In this document: positions 1-6,014 of the stretch, in pieces | Position numbering within the stretch: position 1 is the stretch's first letter | How the letters are laid out: the number at the start of each line of letters is the position of its first letter | Source of the DNA: Chthonomonas sp. UBA6659 | GTDB lineage: Bacteria; Armatimonadota; Fimbriimonadia; Fimbriimonadales; Fimbriimonadaceae | DNA length: 10,302 bases | NCBI GenBank assembly: GCA_002455425.1 | Contig: DKKT01000074.1 | Span: forward strand, 1-10,302 | Direction: 5' to 3' | Position numbers and translations under genes: made by a program | The notes under the pieces: model-generated | Told to the model about the DNA's origin: nothing | Databases searched by the model: none | The model's input: only the letters and a program-made list of their open reading frames with translations

Positions 1-200
1 CTGAGGCGGAGAGGTTCGGCGTGCACCCTATTCGTTTTGCCTTTACGACATCCACACTTCTCCTCCACTGGAGGAGAAGTCGGTGAGGGCGGAGCCCGAA
101 CCGGTTGAGGAGGCCGGCTACGAACCGAACAAGACGCCACCTCACCCGGTTCATCCGAGGCGGAGAAGGGACTCCCTCTCACCCCTACCCCTCTCCCCCA
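1..200. repeat. Cluster of degenerate hairpin-type intergenic repeats, no gene
   Basis: This stretch holds no convincing gene. Bases 56-80 form a perfect inverted repeat with 12-nt arms (ACTTCTCCTCCA) around one central base, followed by GGTGAGGG at 82-89. A related copy lies in the opposite orientation at 140-168: read on the minus strand it starts CTTCTCCGCC and ends GGGTGAGG, but its hairpin arm is decayed. Bases 174-198, read on the minus strand, are a purine-rich GGGGAGAGGGG tail of the kind seen in REP-like elements. GAGGCGGAGA occurs directly repeated at 3-12 and 157-166. Other than its place downstream of the minus-strand kinase gene, nothing suggests a function. It could act as a weak transcript end or be a decayed non-autonomous repeat. 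That it is dispersed in the genome is inference. Confidence 0.5.
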
Positions 201-217
201 GCCGAGTCGGACGTAGG

Positions 218-1123
218 TTATTCGTAGGCTCGGCTTACGGAGGGATTGGCGGCAATGTGCGCTTCAATCTCGGCCTTGGTCGGCACTTGCGATGTGCCTC
301 CCAGGTGGCGGCACTTGAGGCAGCCCGCGGCAGAGGCGAATCGAAGGCTATCGGGTAACGAGAACCCCTGGTCCAGCCCGAACAGCATCCCTGCCCGGAA
401 CATGTCACCCGCGCCGGTCGAGTCGATCATCGAGGGGCAGGGGAACGGGGGATAGTGTCGCACGGGCCGCATGGGCCCTCCCGCGACGAAACCATTGGGG
501 CCGTCGGAGAGAACCGCGAAGCACCCACGAGAGGCAACAAACTCCTGGAGCCACAGCACGTTCTTCTGCGTGTTGCCGCGAACTCCGATCCAGTCCGTGC
601 TCGACTGCCAGGTGTCGCCAGGGCCGATGGGGTCGTCTGCGCGCAGGAAGTCGAGCAGGTACGCCCTCATCCCTGCGGCCTGGGCGCGAACGACGGCGCT
701 GCGGGCGGCACGACCATGGTTGGGGTCCGCGGTGAACCACGACCCTTCCACGGGGGGGAAGAGGGTCGGATCGGCACGGTCGTCCATGGCGGCGAATCCG
801 CGTCCGAACATCGTCCGCTCCCCGTCGGGCGTGACATAGATGTCGCAGGTCGGAGTCTCCGATTCGCTCCACGGAACGAGGGTGGTATCAATGCCGGCCA
901 TTCCGAGCTTGCCGACGATGAGTTCGGCCCACGGTCCACGGCCGATCGGATTCGAGGCGAGGACTGGACCGGCTCCCCACTGGGCCAGCGCCACCGCCGT
1001 GTTCGCAGCCTCGCCTCCGAGGAGGTCGGTCTCGGCAAGAATCTCGGCGTACCCCCCTTTTTCGGGGAGGCGCTCGACTTGCCGGAGGCGGTCGAGGCAG
1101 ACTGTCCCATAGACGACGATCAT
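218..1123 (-). CDS. PfkB-family carbohydrate/nucleoside kinase
   Basis: This 301-residue protein has the length and motifs of the ribokinase/PfkB fold, cytoplasmic enzymes that phosphorylate a sugar or nucleoside hydroxyl with ATP. The N-terminus begins with a beta strand leading to Asp11, a typical substrate contact. Residues 36-43 (GGEAANTA) match the first PfkB signature. Residues 234-240 (DSTGAGD) are the second signature: GAGD forms the anion hole and Asp240 is the expected catalytic base. The lid region is not distinctive enough to name the substrate, so ribokinase, fructokinase, adenosine kinase or another PfkB member remain possible. The start is the ATG at 1121-1123. It has no Shine-Dalgarno sequence but has CACAAT 8 nt upstream. 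The gene is divergent from the secreted-protein gene and ends next to intergenic repeats. No partner gene hints at a pathway. Confidence 0.9.
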   Translation of the reverse strand: MIVVYGTVCLDRLRQVERLPEKGGYAEILAETDLLGGEAANTAVALAQWGAGPVLASNPIGRGPWAELIVGKLGMAGIDTTLVPWSESETPTCDIYVTPDGERTMFGRGFAAMDDRADPTLFPPVEGSWFTADPNHGRAARSAVVRAQAAGMRAYLLDFLRADDPIGPGDTWQSSTDWIGVRGNTQKNVLWLQEFVASRGCFAVLSDGPNGFVAGGPMRPVRHYPPFPCPSMIDSTGAGDMFRAGMLFGLDQGFSLPDSLRFASAAGCLKCRHLGGTSQVPTKAEIEAHIAANPSVSRAYE

Positions 1124-1131
1124 TCATCGTG

Positions 1132-1137
1132 ATTGTG
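1132..1137 (-). promoter_or_regulatory. Putative -10 hexamer close to the kinase start
   Basis: On the minus strand CACAAT (4 of 6 matches to TATAAT, with the key A2 and T6) lies 8 nt before the kinase ATG. No Shine-Dalgarno sequence is present. The same hexamer precedes the deaminase gene in this window. The arrangement would give a leaderless or near-leaderless mRNA. No good -35 was seen, so this is tentative. Confidence 0.3.
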
Positions 1138-1200
1138 AGCGGGTGCCGCGCGATCCCGCCGCCGACAGGCCCAGGACGTCTGGAACTTATGGACAAAAAT

Positions 1201-1206
1201 GGGGGA
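1201..1206 (+). promoter_or_regulatory. Purine-rich RBS deciding the 1217 start
   Basis: GGGGGA ends 10 nt before the ATG at 1217. It favours this start over the in-frame ATG at 1199, whose first codons would overlap the site and would add six polar residues (MGDQFT) in front of a typical signal peptide. Confidence 0.5.
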
Positions 1207-1216
1207 CCAATTCACC

Positions 1217-1936
1217 ATGCGGACACTTCTCCTCGTCAGTGCGGTTGCGGCCGCAGCCTTCGCGTCCGCCCAACCCGTCGCGAAGGGATTCACCTACGGT
1301 CGTGTCGACGACACCCTTCCCTGGAAGCACCTCGGCTGGTACGACCAGAACCGCTTCCTGCTCTTCGACGCCGAACTCAACGGCTTGAGCGCACGCTCGA
1401 TCGAGCAAAGGTACGCCGTCCTCGCCGCGAGCAACCGATTTGCCAAGGTCTGGACGAACGAGGAGAACGAGAAGCCCTTGGCTGCACAGTCGAAGGCTTG
1501 GACCGCCGCCCACCCGCAGTCGGGGTTGGGAAAGAAGGTCTTCCAGTACGGCGGACCTTATGTGACCGCATCGGGTCTGATGCCGCCGGTGTCGTCGATG
1601 AGATCGTCGGCCGGCTTCATCCACGGCGGCCGCAAGTACAGTCTCGAACTAACCCAGCGGGCCGATGGGCCTTGGGAGAAAGATCCCGACGCGAATCCCG
1701 GCTTCCGGCGAGCGAACTTCACCCTCCGTATGCGCCAGGGCGTAGGCAATTGGCTCTCGCTCCAAGACGACGGTAAGCGCTACCCACGTGAGGCGCTACA
1801 ATATGGCATCGACCAGGTCTGGATCAGCCCGAACGGCAAGACCCTCGCCGTCTATCTGACGGCTTACACGTGCGGTTTCTTCGAAGGCTGGAACGTCGCG
1901 ATCGAGCGAATGGTCGTCACCGGCCGCCTCCCGTAG
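1217..1936 (+). CDS. Secreted protein of uncertain family (possibly DUF2259-like)
   Basis: This is a 239-residue protein with a clear Sec signal peptide: MR, then a hydrophobic stretch (TLLLVSAVAAAAF), then ASA before Gln, the likely signal peptidase I site. It should therefore be exported. The mature part has no transmembrane segment and no catalytic motif I recognise. The C-terminus reads SPNGKTLAVYL, then GFFEGWNVAIE, then VVTGRLP. This resembles the 'SPDG...EGWDV...VVTG' ending I associate with predicted secreted proteins of the DUF2259 type, but that link is from memory and weak. Start chosen at 1217 for its RBS and signal peptide. The gene is divergent from the kinase and ends just before a strong hairpin terminator, so it is probably monocistronic. 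Function unknown. Confidence 0.75.
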   Translation: MRTLLLVSAVAAAAFASAQPVAKGFTYGRVDDTLPWKHLGWYDQNRFLLFDAELNGLSARSIEQRYAVLAASNRFAKVWTNEENEKPLAAQSKAWTAAHPQSGLGKKVFQYGGPYVTASGLMPPVSSMRSSAGFIHGGRKYSLELTQRADGPWEKDPDANPGFRRANFTLRMRQGVGNWLSLQDDGKRYPREALQYGIDQVWISPNGKTLAVYLTAYTCGFFEGWNVAIERMVVTGRLP

Positions 1937-1957
1937 CCCCTGGATTTCGGTCCGCCT

Positions 1958-1989
1958 AAGAACGCTCCCCTAGCTTGGGGGGCGTTCTT
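1958..1989. terminator. Strong hairpin, probable bidirectional terminator
   Basis: The arms at 1958-1970 (AAGAACGCTCCCC) and 1977-1989 (GGGGGGCGTTCTT) form a 13-bp stem with one G-U pair around a 6-nt loop. The plus-strand stem ends in TTCTT and is followed by CGTCTTGTC, a modest U-rich tail. It lies 21 nt past the stop of the secreted-protein gene and 14 nt past the stop of the convergent small membrane-protein gene, so it can serve both. Confidence 0.8.
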
Positions 1990-2003
1990 CGTCTTGTCAG
2001 GCT

Positions 2004-2132
2004 CTAGAAACGTCTGCGGGCACCGATCCGGTGGGCCAGGGCGTCGCCGACAATGCCGATCAGAAGGGCGATCACCGCAACCGCAAGTCCGGCGAACACG
2101 ATTCTGAGGGATGCGAAATCGAAGAACTCCAT
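2004..2132 (-). CDS. Small single-pass membrane protein (42 aa)
   Basis: This 42-residue frame starts MEFFDFASLR and carries one hydrophobic span at about residues 9-27 (mostly V, A, L, I, G). It ends in a basic tail rich in Arg (HRIGARRRF). That is the pattern of a one-pass inner-membrane microprotein, with the basic C-terminus expected in the cytoplasm by the positive-inside rule. An in-frame ATG at 2186 would add 18 polar residues; the inner ATG is preferred because the short form is compact. GGAAG lies about 14 nt upstream and AGGGAC lies immediately upstream, so the initiation signal is not clean. Its stop lies 14 nt from a bidirectional hairpin, supporting a real transcript. It is divergent from the flagellar hook operon; any link to motility is speculation. 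I recognise no family. Confidence 0.5.
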   Translation of the reverse strand: MEFFDFASLRIVFAGLAVAVIALLIGIVGDALAHRIGARRRF

Positions 2133-2219
2133 GTCCCTATCTTCCTTGCTTCCAGGCGGTCCGGCATCGGCCGCAAGTCGCATCACACGAGGTCAGACCG
2201 TCCCGGTTTCGGGAGACCC

Positions 2220-2247
2220 TAAAGATTGCCGGGGACCTCGCCGATAG
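2220..2247 (+). promoter_or_regulatory. Sigma-28 (FliA/SigD-type) promoter of the hook operon
   Basis: TAAAGATT at 2220-2227 and GCCGATAG at 2240-2247 closely match the flagellar sigma-28 consensus (TAAAGTTT, about 11 nt, GCCGATAA). The gap is 12 nt, or 16 nt counted from the TAAA core, within the range accepted by SigD. The match is 7 of 8 in each half. It lies directly upstream of fliK, where a flagellar promoter makes sense. Transcription would start a few bases after 2247, close to or at the ATG at 2253. This would place the hook operon under the late flagellar sigma factor. Confidence 0.75.
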
Positions 2248-2252
2248 AACTC

Positions 2253-4091
2253 ATGTCGATACGAGGCAATACCGTGACGATCCAGAATCTACTTCTTGGC
2301 AGCACCGGACCCGGATCCGAAACCTCAGCGCCCCCAGGTGTCGAAGGTGAAGTGTTCGCAACGGCGCTCGACGGGGCGATGGAGGCCCTCGCCGATCCAC
2401 CGCCCGAGTTAGGCCCGCCCGGTCTCTTTCTCAAGACCGGGAACGAGGAAGCCACCCCGAAACTGCCGAATGCAGTGGGACCCGCGCCGGACCTCCTTCC
2501 CGAAACCCCCTCTCCGATGCTCGTGGCGATCATGCCACCGGTTCGGACGCCCGAGGTCATCCCCGAGACCGATCCGAAGCTCCTCGTCATCGACGAAGCG
2601 AACGATCTCCTGGCGGGCGAGCCGTTCGTGGGCGACGGCGACGTCGTCGAAGACGAACCCGTTCCGGACCTGGAGTCCCAGGAACCGCTCCCGATTTGGG
2701 GATGGCCGGTCCTCCCGACGCCCGCGAGCCTCCCGCTGATCGAAGCCACGGTCGTCGCGGATCGTTCCGCTGCTTCGATTAGCCCGATTTTCGAAGTTCG
2801 GGCGGACGCGCCGGTCCAGGCGATCGCAACGGTTGCGATGGTCTCGTCCAGCTCCGAAGCGACCTCCGTTCGTGACTGGAGCCGGTCCGCTCCGGAGAGC
2901 GTCCAAAACCCGGGCACTTCGATGCCGAATGGCCTCAAGGTCGATGCGTTGCGCCAAGCGATCGGGACACAGATCGTCTCGGCCGCGGTACTCGACTTCC
3001 TGGAGCCGATGGCGCTCCAAGCTTCCCCCGCTCCGTTGGGCGCCCCGCACCGGGGATCCGAATTCCCGAGTGTGATCGCCTCGATACCGGCCCCGCGCAC
3101 CGTCGCCGCGTTGCCGACCATTTCGATCGAACCCGAGGTGTTCGCTTCTGTTGTCGAGACACCTGCTGTCGCCGATGAACTCCCGAGCACCCCGGTACCG
3201 GCAACCGCACCTACGGTGACGGCGACCTCATCCCCCGCGGTCGCTTCGGCGATCCGTGTGGCCGCGCCGCATGAGGATCATGCGTTGGCAACGCCCGTCG
3301 AGATCGCCTCCGTGCCGGAAACCGAGACCCGGGTTCCGGCGACCGACGTTCCCGCCGAGATCACCGCGCCAAAGCAGGCAGCGGCTCCCGGCGGTATGAA
3401 GTCGATCCCGTCCGACCAGGTTCCCGTCCAGGTCCACAGCCGAACCCTCAGTGTGGCCGAGCCCCTTGTCCGCGAAACGGGTTTGGACGACGCGGTTCAG
3501 AACGTGACGGTAGGACCGGTCCCAACCGAGACGAAAGCCGACGAGATCGCGCCAGGCGCGAATTCCGAGTCAGTGACCGAGGTCCGGGCTGCGAGCCCGA
3601 CACCGTCGATCGACGTCGAGCGGGTTCCTCAACGCCCCGTGGGACAGGTTCGAACGGAAGAGGTCCGCACGGTTGCGAATCAGATCGCCGATCGGATCGA
3701 GCGTCTGCAAGAGGGACGATCACCGGCTACGGTGACGATCCACCTGGATCCTCAAGATCTTGGATCGGTAACGCTGACCGTCCGCTCGCTCGGACGACTC
3801 ATCGACGCGGACGTGATGGCCAGCAACGAGGCCGTGAGGGCTGCCCTCGAGCAGAATCGGCCTCATCTCGCACAAGCCGTCGAGAGCCGTGGATACACCG
3901 TGGGTTCCCTGCAGTTCACGCAGACCCACTCGAACACGCAGTTTTCGCAAGGCCAATCCGGCCACGAGCAGGCCACTCGCCAGGACTTCGAACGCATGGC
4001 GAACATGGCCCGCCACCAAGACACGGCCGACCGTAGCACCCCGTCCCCGACGTGGGTCGTGAACGACCAGTCCGTGGACTACCGCATCTAG
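2253..4091 (+). CDS. fliK: Flagellar hook-length control protein FliK
   Basis: This is a 612-residue protein with the FliK layout: a long, poorly conserved Pro/Ala/Val/Glu-rich region (about 1-460) and a conserved C-terminal Flg_hook domain (about 465-575). In that domain, VTIHLDPQDLGSVTLTV (around 493-509) is the family hallmark, followed by RAALEQNRPHLAQAVESRGY. FliK is exported by the flagellar type III system, measures hook length, and makes FlhB switch from hook to filament substrates. Start: the frame is open from 2226 (TTG), but that codon lies inside the -35 of the sigma-28 promoter and is excluded. ATG 2253 (leaderless or nearly so) and GTG 2274 (CGAGG at 2262-2265, 8-nt spacing) both remain possible. 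First gene of the operon; its stop overlaps the flgD ribosome-binding site. The family call rests on the C-terminal domain and gene context. Confidence 0.9.
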   Translation: MSIRGNTVTIQNLLLGSTGPGSETSAPPGVEGEVFATALDGAMEALADPPPELGPPGLFLKTGNEEATPKLPNAVGPAPDLLPETPSPMLVAIMPPVRTPEVIPETDPKLLVIDEANDLLAGEPFVGDGDVVEDEPVPDLESQEPLPIWGWPVLPTPASLPLIEATVVADRSAASISPIFEVRADAPVQAIATVAMVSSSSEATSVRDWSRSAPESVQNPGTSMPNGLKVDALRQAIGTQIVSAAVLDFLEPMALQASPAPLGAPHRGSEFPSVIASIPAPRTVAALPTISIEPEVFASVVETPAVADELPSTPVPATAPTVTATSSPAVASAIRVAAPHEDHALATPVEIASVPETETRVPATDVPAEITAPKQAAAPGGMKSIPSDQVPVQVHSRTLSVAEPLVRETGLDDAVQNVTVGPVPTETKADEIAPGANSESVTEVRAASPTPSIDVERVPQRPVGQVRTEEVRTVANQIADRIERLQEGRSPATVTIHLDPQDLGSVTLTVRSLGRLIDADVMASNEAVRAALEQNRPHLAQAVESRGYTVGSLQFTQTHSNTQFSQGQSGHEQATRQDFERMANMARHQDTADRSTPSPTWVVNDQSVDYRI

Positions 4092-4095
4092 GAGG
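4091..4095 (+). promoter_or_regulatory. flgD ribosome-binding site overlapping the fliK stop
   Basis: GGAGG starts on the last base of the fliK TAG and ends 8 nt before the flgD ATG. Ribosomes finishing fliK would cover it, suggesting translational coupling. Confidence 0.8.
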
Positions 4096-4103
4096 ACGCA
4101 ACG

Positions 4104-4520
4104 ATGTCAGTCAACCCGGTTGGATTCGATTACTTCGGCGTCACGCTTCCCGAAAAGAAGCAGGAACTCGGCATGGATACGTTCATGCGGCTGCTGACCG
4201 TACAGCTCGCGAACCAGAACCCCCTGGAGCCCATGAACGACCGCGACTTCTTCGCCCAGATGGCCCAACTCGGAACCGTGCAGGGGGTCGACAAGCTCCG
4301 GGAGTCCATGAACATCACTCAAGCCGCAACCCTGATGGGCAAGTCGGTGACCGCACTGCGGGGCATGACCGACGAGGGCAATACCGACGGCAACGCGACC
4401 GTGACCGGAAAGGTCAAGCGGCTCACGATGCGAAACGGTGAGCAGTTCCTCGGTCTCGAAGTCCCCGGCGGCGGCATCGTCGACGTCCGGATGAATGCCA
4501 TCCGTGAGATCAACAACTAG
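4104..4520 (+). CDS. flgD: Flagellar hook-capping/scaffold protein FlgD (short form)
   Basis: The 138-residue protein carries the FlgD N-terminal signature: MDTFMRLLTVQLANQNPLEPM (about residues 24-44), then FFAQMAQLGTVQ, and later AATLMGKSV. FlgD forms the temporary cap at the distal end of the growing hook and promotes FlgE polymerisation; it is exported by the flagellar type III system. At 138 residues it is much shorter than the enterobacterial protein of about 230, lacking most of the C-terminal FlgD Ig-like and FnIII-like region. It ends in a short beta-rich segment (about 100-138). Bacillus also has a short form of similar size, so this is not a truncation. A strong RBS lies 8 nt before the ATG. 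It sits between fliK and a TIGR02530 gene, the order found in many Firmicutes. Confidence 0.92.
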   Translation: MSVNPVGFDYFGVTLPEKKQELGMDTFMRLLTVQLANQNPLEPMNDRDFFAQMAQLGTVQGVDKLRESMNITQAATLMGKSVTALRGMTDEGNTDGNATVTGKVKRLTMRNGEQFLGLEVPGGGIVDVRMNAIREINN

Positions 4521-4526
4521 ACGATC

Positions 4527-4901
4527 ATGAGCAATCCGATCCAAAACGCCCGCGTCACCGAACTGCTTCAGACGAGAGTCGACGCACCGCGACCGAACAC
4601 GGCCCCTCCGGGCCCGAATCGGCCGGACTTCGCCGGCATCCTCGACTCGCGGCTCAAAGTGAGCGGCCACGCCCAGACCCGACTCCAGAGTCGAAACATC
4701 GAACTGGGGCACGCCGAATGGGACCGCGTGATGTCCGGCGTCGAGAGAGCTGCCCAGAAAGGCGCCAAGGAATCCCTTGTGCTTCTCGACGACGTCGCCC
4801 TCGTGGTCAGCATCAAGAACCGGACCGTGATCACCGCGGTCGACAAGAACAGCCTGAAGGAGAACGTTTTCACGAACATCGACAGCGCCGTGATCGTGTA
4901 G
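4527..4901 (+). CDS. Flagellar operon protein, TIGR02530 family
   Basis: The 124-residue protein matches my memory of the TIGR02530 'flagellar operon protein' family. After a disordered N-terminus (about 1-33), FAGIL at 35-39 leads to LKVSGHAQTRLQSRNIEL (about 43-60), the conserved 'S.HA..RL..RNI.L' core. A helix containing ERAAQKGAKESL follows, then a beta-rich end with VALVVSIKNRTVITAVD. The family is found next to flgD and flgE in Firmicutes and related phyla. Its exact role is not settled; a part in hook assembly or export is inferred from context. It begins 6 nt after the flgD stop without a good Shine-Dalgarno sequence, so it probably depends on coupling with flgD. It has no signal peptide or membrane segment. 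Confidence 0.85.
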   Translation: MSNPIQNARVTELLQTRVDAPRPNTAPPGPNRPDFAGILDSRLKVSGHAQTRLQSRNIELGHAEWDRVMSGVERAAQKGAKESLVLLDDVALVVSIKNRTVITAVDKNSLKENVFTNIDSAVIV

Positions 4902-5015
4902 GCGACGGCCTGACGACGAGGGACCCAACGAGCCGGATTCGCGCAAAGCGCGCGATCGCTAGGATCGATCCCGAATGGAGCGATCCAGTCCCTCCCGGAA
5001 TGCCTACGCACCTGT

Positions 5016-5020
5016 GGAGG
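5016..5020 (+). promoter_or_regulatory. RBS fixing the start of the unknown hook-operon gene
   Basis: GGAGG ends 5 nt before the ATG at 5026. It rules in that ATG over the in-frame ATG at 4975, which lacks a comparable site. Confidence 0.75.
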
Positions 5021-5025
5021 AAACC

Positions 5026-5949
5026 ATGTCTAACGTTATCAGTAATGCTACGACTCGCCAGCCCGTCCGCAACGACCTGCTCAACAAGCTGAGCAGCCGC
5101 ACGCCGAAGAGCCAGCCGGCCTTCATCAACAGCCTCAAGACACGCGACCCCGAAAAGCCTGCCGACAGCCCGGTCGGTGGTCCGGTTCCGACCAAGGACA
5201 CGACCAACACGACTCCGGTCGGCGGCCCGGTTCCGACCAAGCCAACTGGGACCACCACCCCGGTCGGAGAGCCCGTGCTGACGATTCAGCCGGCCCCGAA
5301 CCCCACGACCGAGCCGAAGAACCTCGACCCGAAGCCGATGCCGGCGATCCCGATCGGCAATCCGAAGGTCGAGCAGCTGGCCCAGACCGGAAACCCCTGG
5401 TCGATCACCATCGAACAGCGGACGGTCACCGCGACCTTCGACCCGAGCCAGGGCGGAAACGCGTTGGGTGGCCTGAACCTTAAGGATCTGATGGCATGGG
5501 TGTTCGGCGAATCTCCGAGCGCGAGCCCGACCCCGACCCCGTTGCCCGCTCCGGCCCCCGAGCCCGCCCCAGGTCCGGCCCCTGCCCCTGCTCCGACTCC
5601 GGGTTCGTCCCCCTCAAGCGGTGGCGTGGGCGCGATCATCAATTGGGATCCGATCAAGGGCAGCACCGGCGACAAGCCGGTCGGAGCCCCGGTGCCTGCC
5701 ACGGGTGGCGACAAACCCGCTCCGGCTCCGGCTCCGAAGCCGGCCGAGAAGGTCGACAACAACTGGGGATTCAACTGGAAGGACCTCATGGGCTGGGCCT
5801 TCGGCGGCGGGGAACAGAAGCCGGCGATCGATCTGGCCGAGGTGAAGGGAGGCGGCCGCGTGCACATCTCGCTTGAGATGCGCCGGATGACGGCGAACTT
5901 CGTCGACGGGCTCTTCGATGCCCGGAGCACGAAGGCGACGATCGCCTGA
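5026..5949 (+). CDS. Unknown Pro/Ala-rich protein of the hook operon, duplicated motifs
   Basis: I do not recognise this 307-residue protein. It has no signal peptide or membrane span. The N-terminus (1-48) is polar and probably unstructured. Three PVGxPV units follow at 49, 64 and 79, exactly 15 residues apart, with a fourth at 218. A beta-like segment, ITIEQRTVTATFD (127-139), precedes the aromatic helix-like motif LKDLMAWVFG (152-161). A Pro/Ala linker (about 164-197) and a second linker lead to a second copy, WKDLMGWAFG (251-260), then a second beta-like segment, HISLEMRRMTANFVD (280-294). The paired motifs thus occur in mirror order. It lies between a TIGR02530 gene and flgE, after a 124-nt gap, with its own strong RBS. 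A role in hook assembly, as an exported substrate, spacer or adaptor, is inferred from position only. The low-complexity sequence makes distant homology hard to judge. Confidence 0.8.
   Translation: MSNVISNATTRQPVRNDLLNKLSSRTPKSQPAFINSLKTRDPEKPADSPVGGPVPTKDTTNTTPVGGPVPTKPTGTTTPVGEPVLTIQPAPNPTTEPKNLDPKPMPAIPIGNPKVEQLAQTGNPWSITIEQRTVTATFDPSQGGNALGGLNLKDLMAWVFGESPSASPTPTPLPAPAPEPAPGPAPAPAPTPGSSPSSGGVGAIINWDPIKGSTGDKPVGAPVPATGGDKPAPAPAPKPAEKVDNNWGFNWKDLMGWAFGGGEQKPAIDLAEVKGGGRVHISLEMRRMTANFVDGLFDARSTKATIA
5170..5283 (+). repeat. Three 45-nt-period coding repeats (PVGxPV units)
   Basis: Units starting at 5170, 5215 and 5260 each encode PVGxPV followed by a Thr-rich spacer with 15-residue spacing. 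The first two share the coding for PVGGPVPTK with only a few silent differences; the third is more diverged (PVGEPVLT). Such in-frame repeats can change copy number by slippage. Confidence 0.75.
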
Positions 5950-5961
5950 TCTGCCTGCCAT

Positions 5962-5988
5962 GCCGACCGCCGCTCGACGGCGGTCGGC
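5962..5988 (+). terminator. Perfect 11-bp hairpin before flgE: attenuator or mRNA stabiliser
   Basis: GCCGACCGCCG (5962-5972) and CGGCGGTCGGC (5978-5988) are exact inverse complements around the 5-nt loop CTCGA. The stem begins 12 nt after the stop of the unknown gene and ends 13 nt before the flgE Shine-Dalgarno sequence. The following bases are CTTGACCT, not a U-run, so full termination is unlikely. A partial terminator, or a stem that protects a processed flgE message, fits better. The hairpin is certain; its role is inferred. Confidence 0.65.
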
Positions 5989-6001
5989 CTTGACCTCAAA
6001 C

Positions 6002-6006
6002 GGAGG
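6002..6006 (+). promoter_or_regulatory. flgE ribosome-binding site
   Basis: GGAGG lies 8 nt before the flgE ATG. It is one of the strongest sites in the window, as expected for an abundant structural protein. Confidence 0.8.
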
Positions 6007-6014
6007 AATTCTCG

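Noticed and set aside
201..234. GCCGAG ... CTCGGC inverted repeat around the kinase stop as a terminator
   Set aside because: It has only 6-bp arms with a 22-nt loop and overlaps the coding end, so it is too weak to call.
455..1132. Plus-strand open frame of 225 codons opposite the kinase
   Set aside because: The minus frame has both PfkB signatures; the plus translation is Arg/Gly-rich with no recognisable domain.
2226..2228. TTG as the fliK start
   Set aside because: It overlaps the -35 half of the sigma-28 promoter, so it would not be transcribed from that promoter.
2219..3190. Long minus-strand open frame of 323 codons over the fliK N-terminal half
   Set aside because: Its Ser/Gly/Thr-rich translation shows no domain. 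It is the antisense image of a high-GC, Pro/Ala-rich coding region whose plus frame ends in a clear FliK domain.
4104..4520. FlgD possibly truncated
   Set aside because: About 140 residues is a normal length for the short FlgD of Firmicute-type systems, and the downstream gene follows at operon spacing without remnants of a C-terminal domain.
4940..4952. Short CGCGC/GCGCG inverted repeat in the gap before the unknown gene
   Set aside because: A 5-bp stem in GC-rich DNA is expected by chance, and no U-run or conserved context supports a function.
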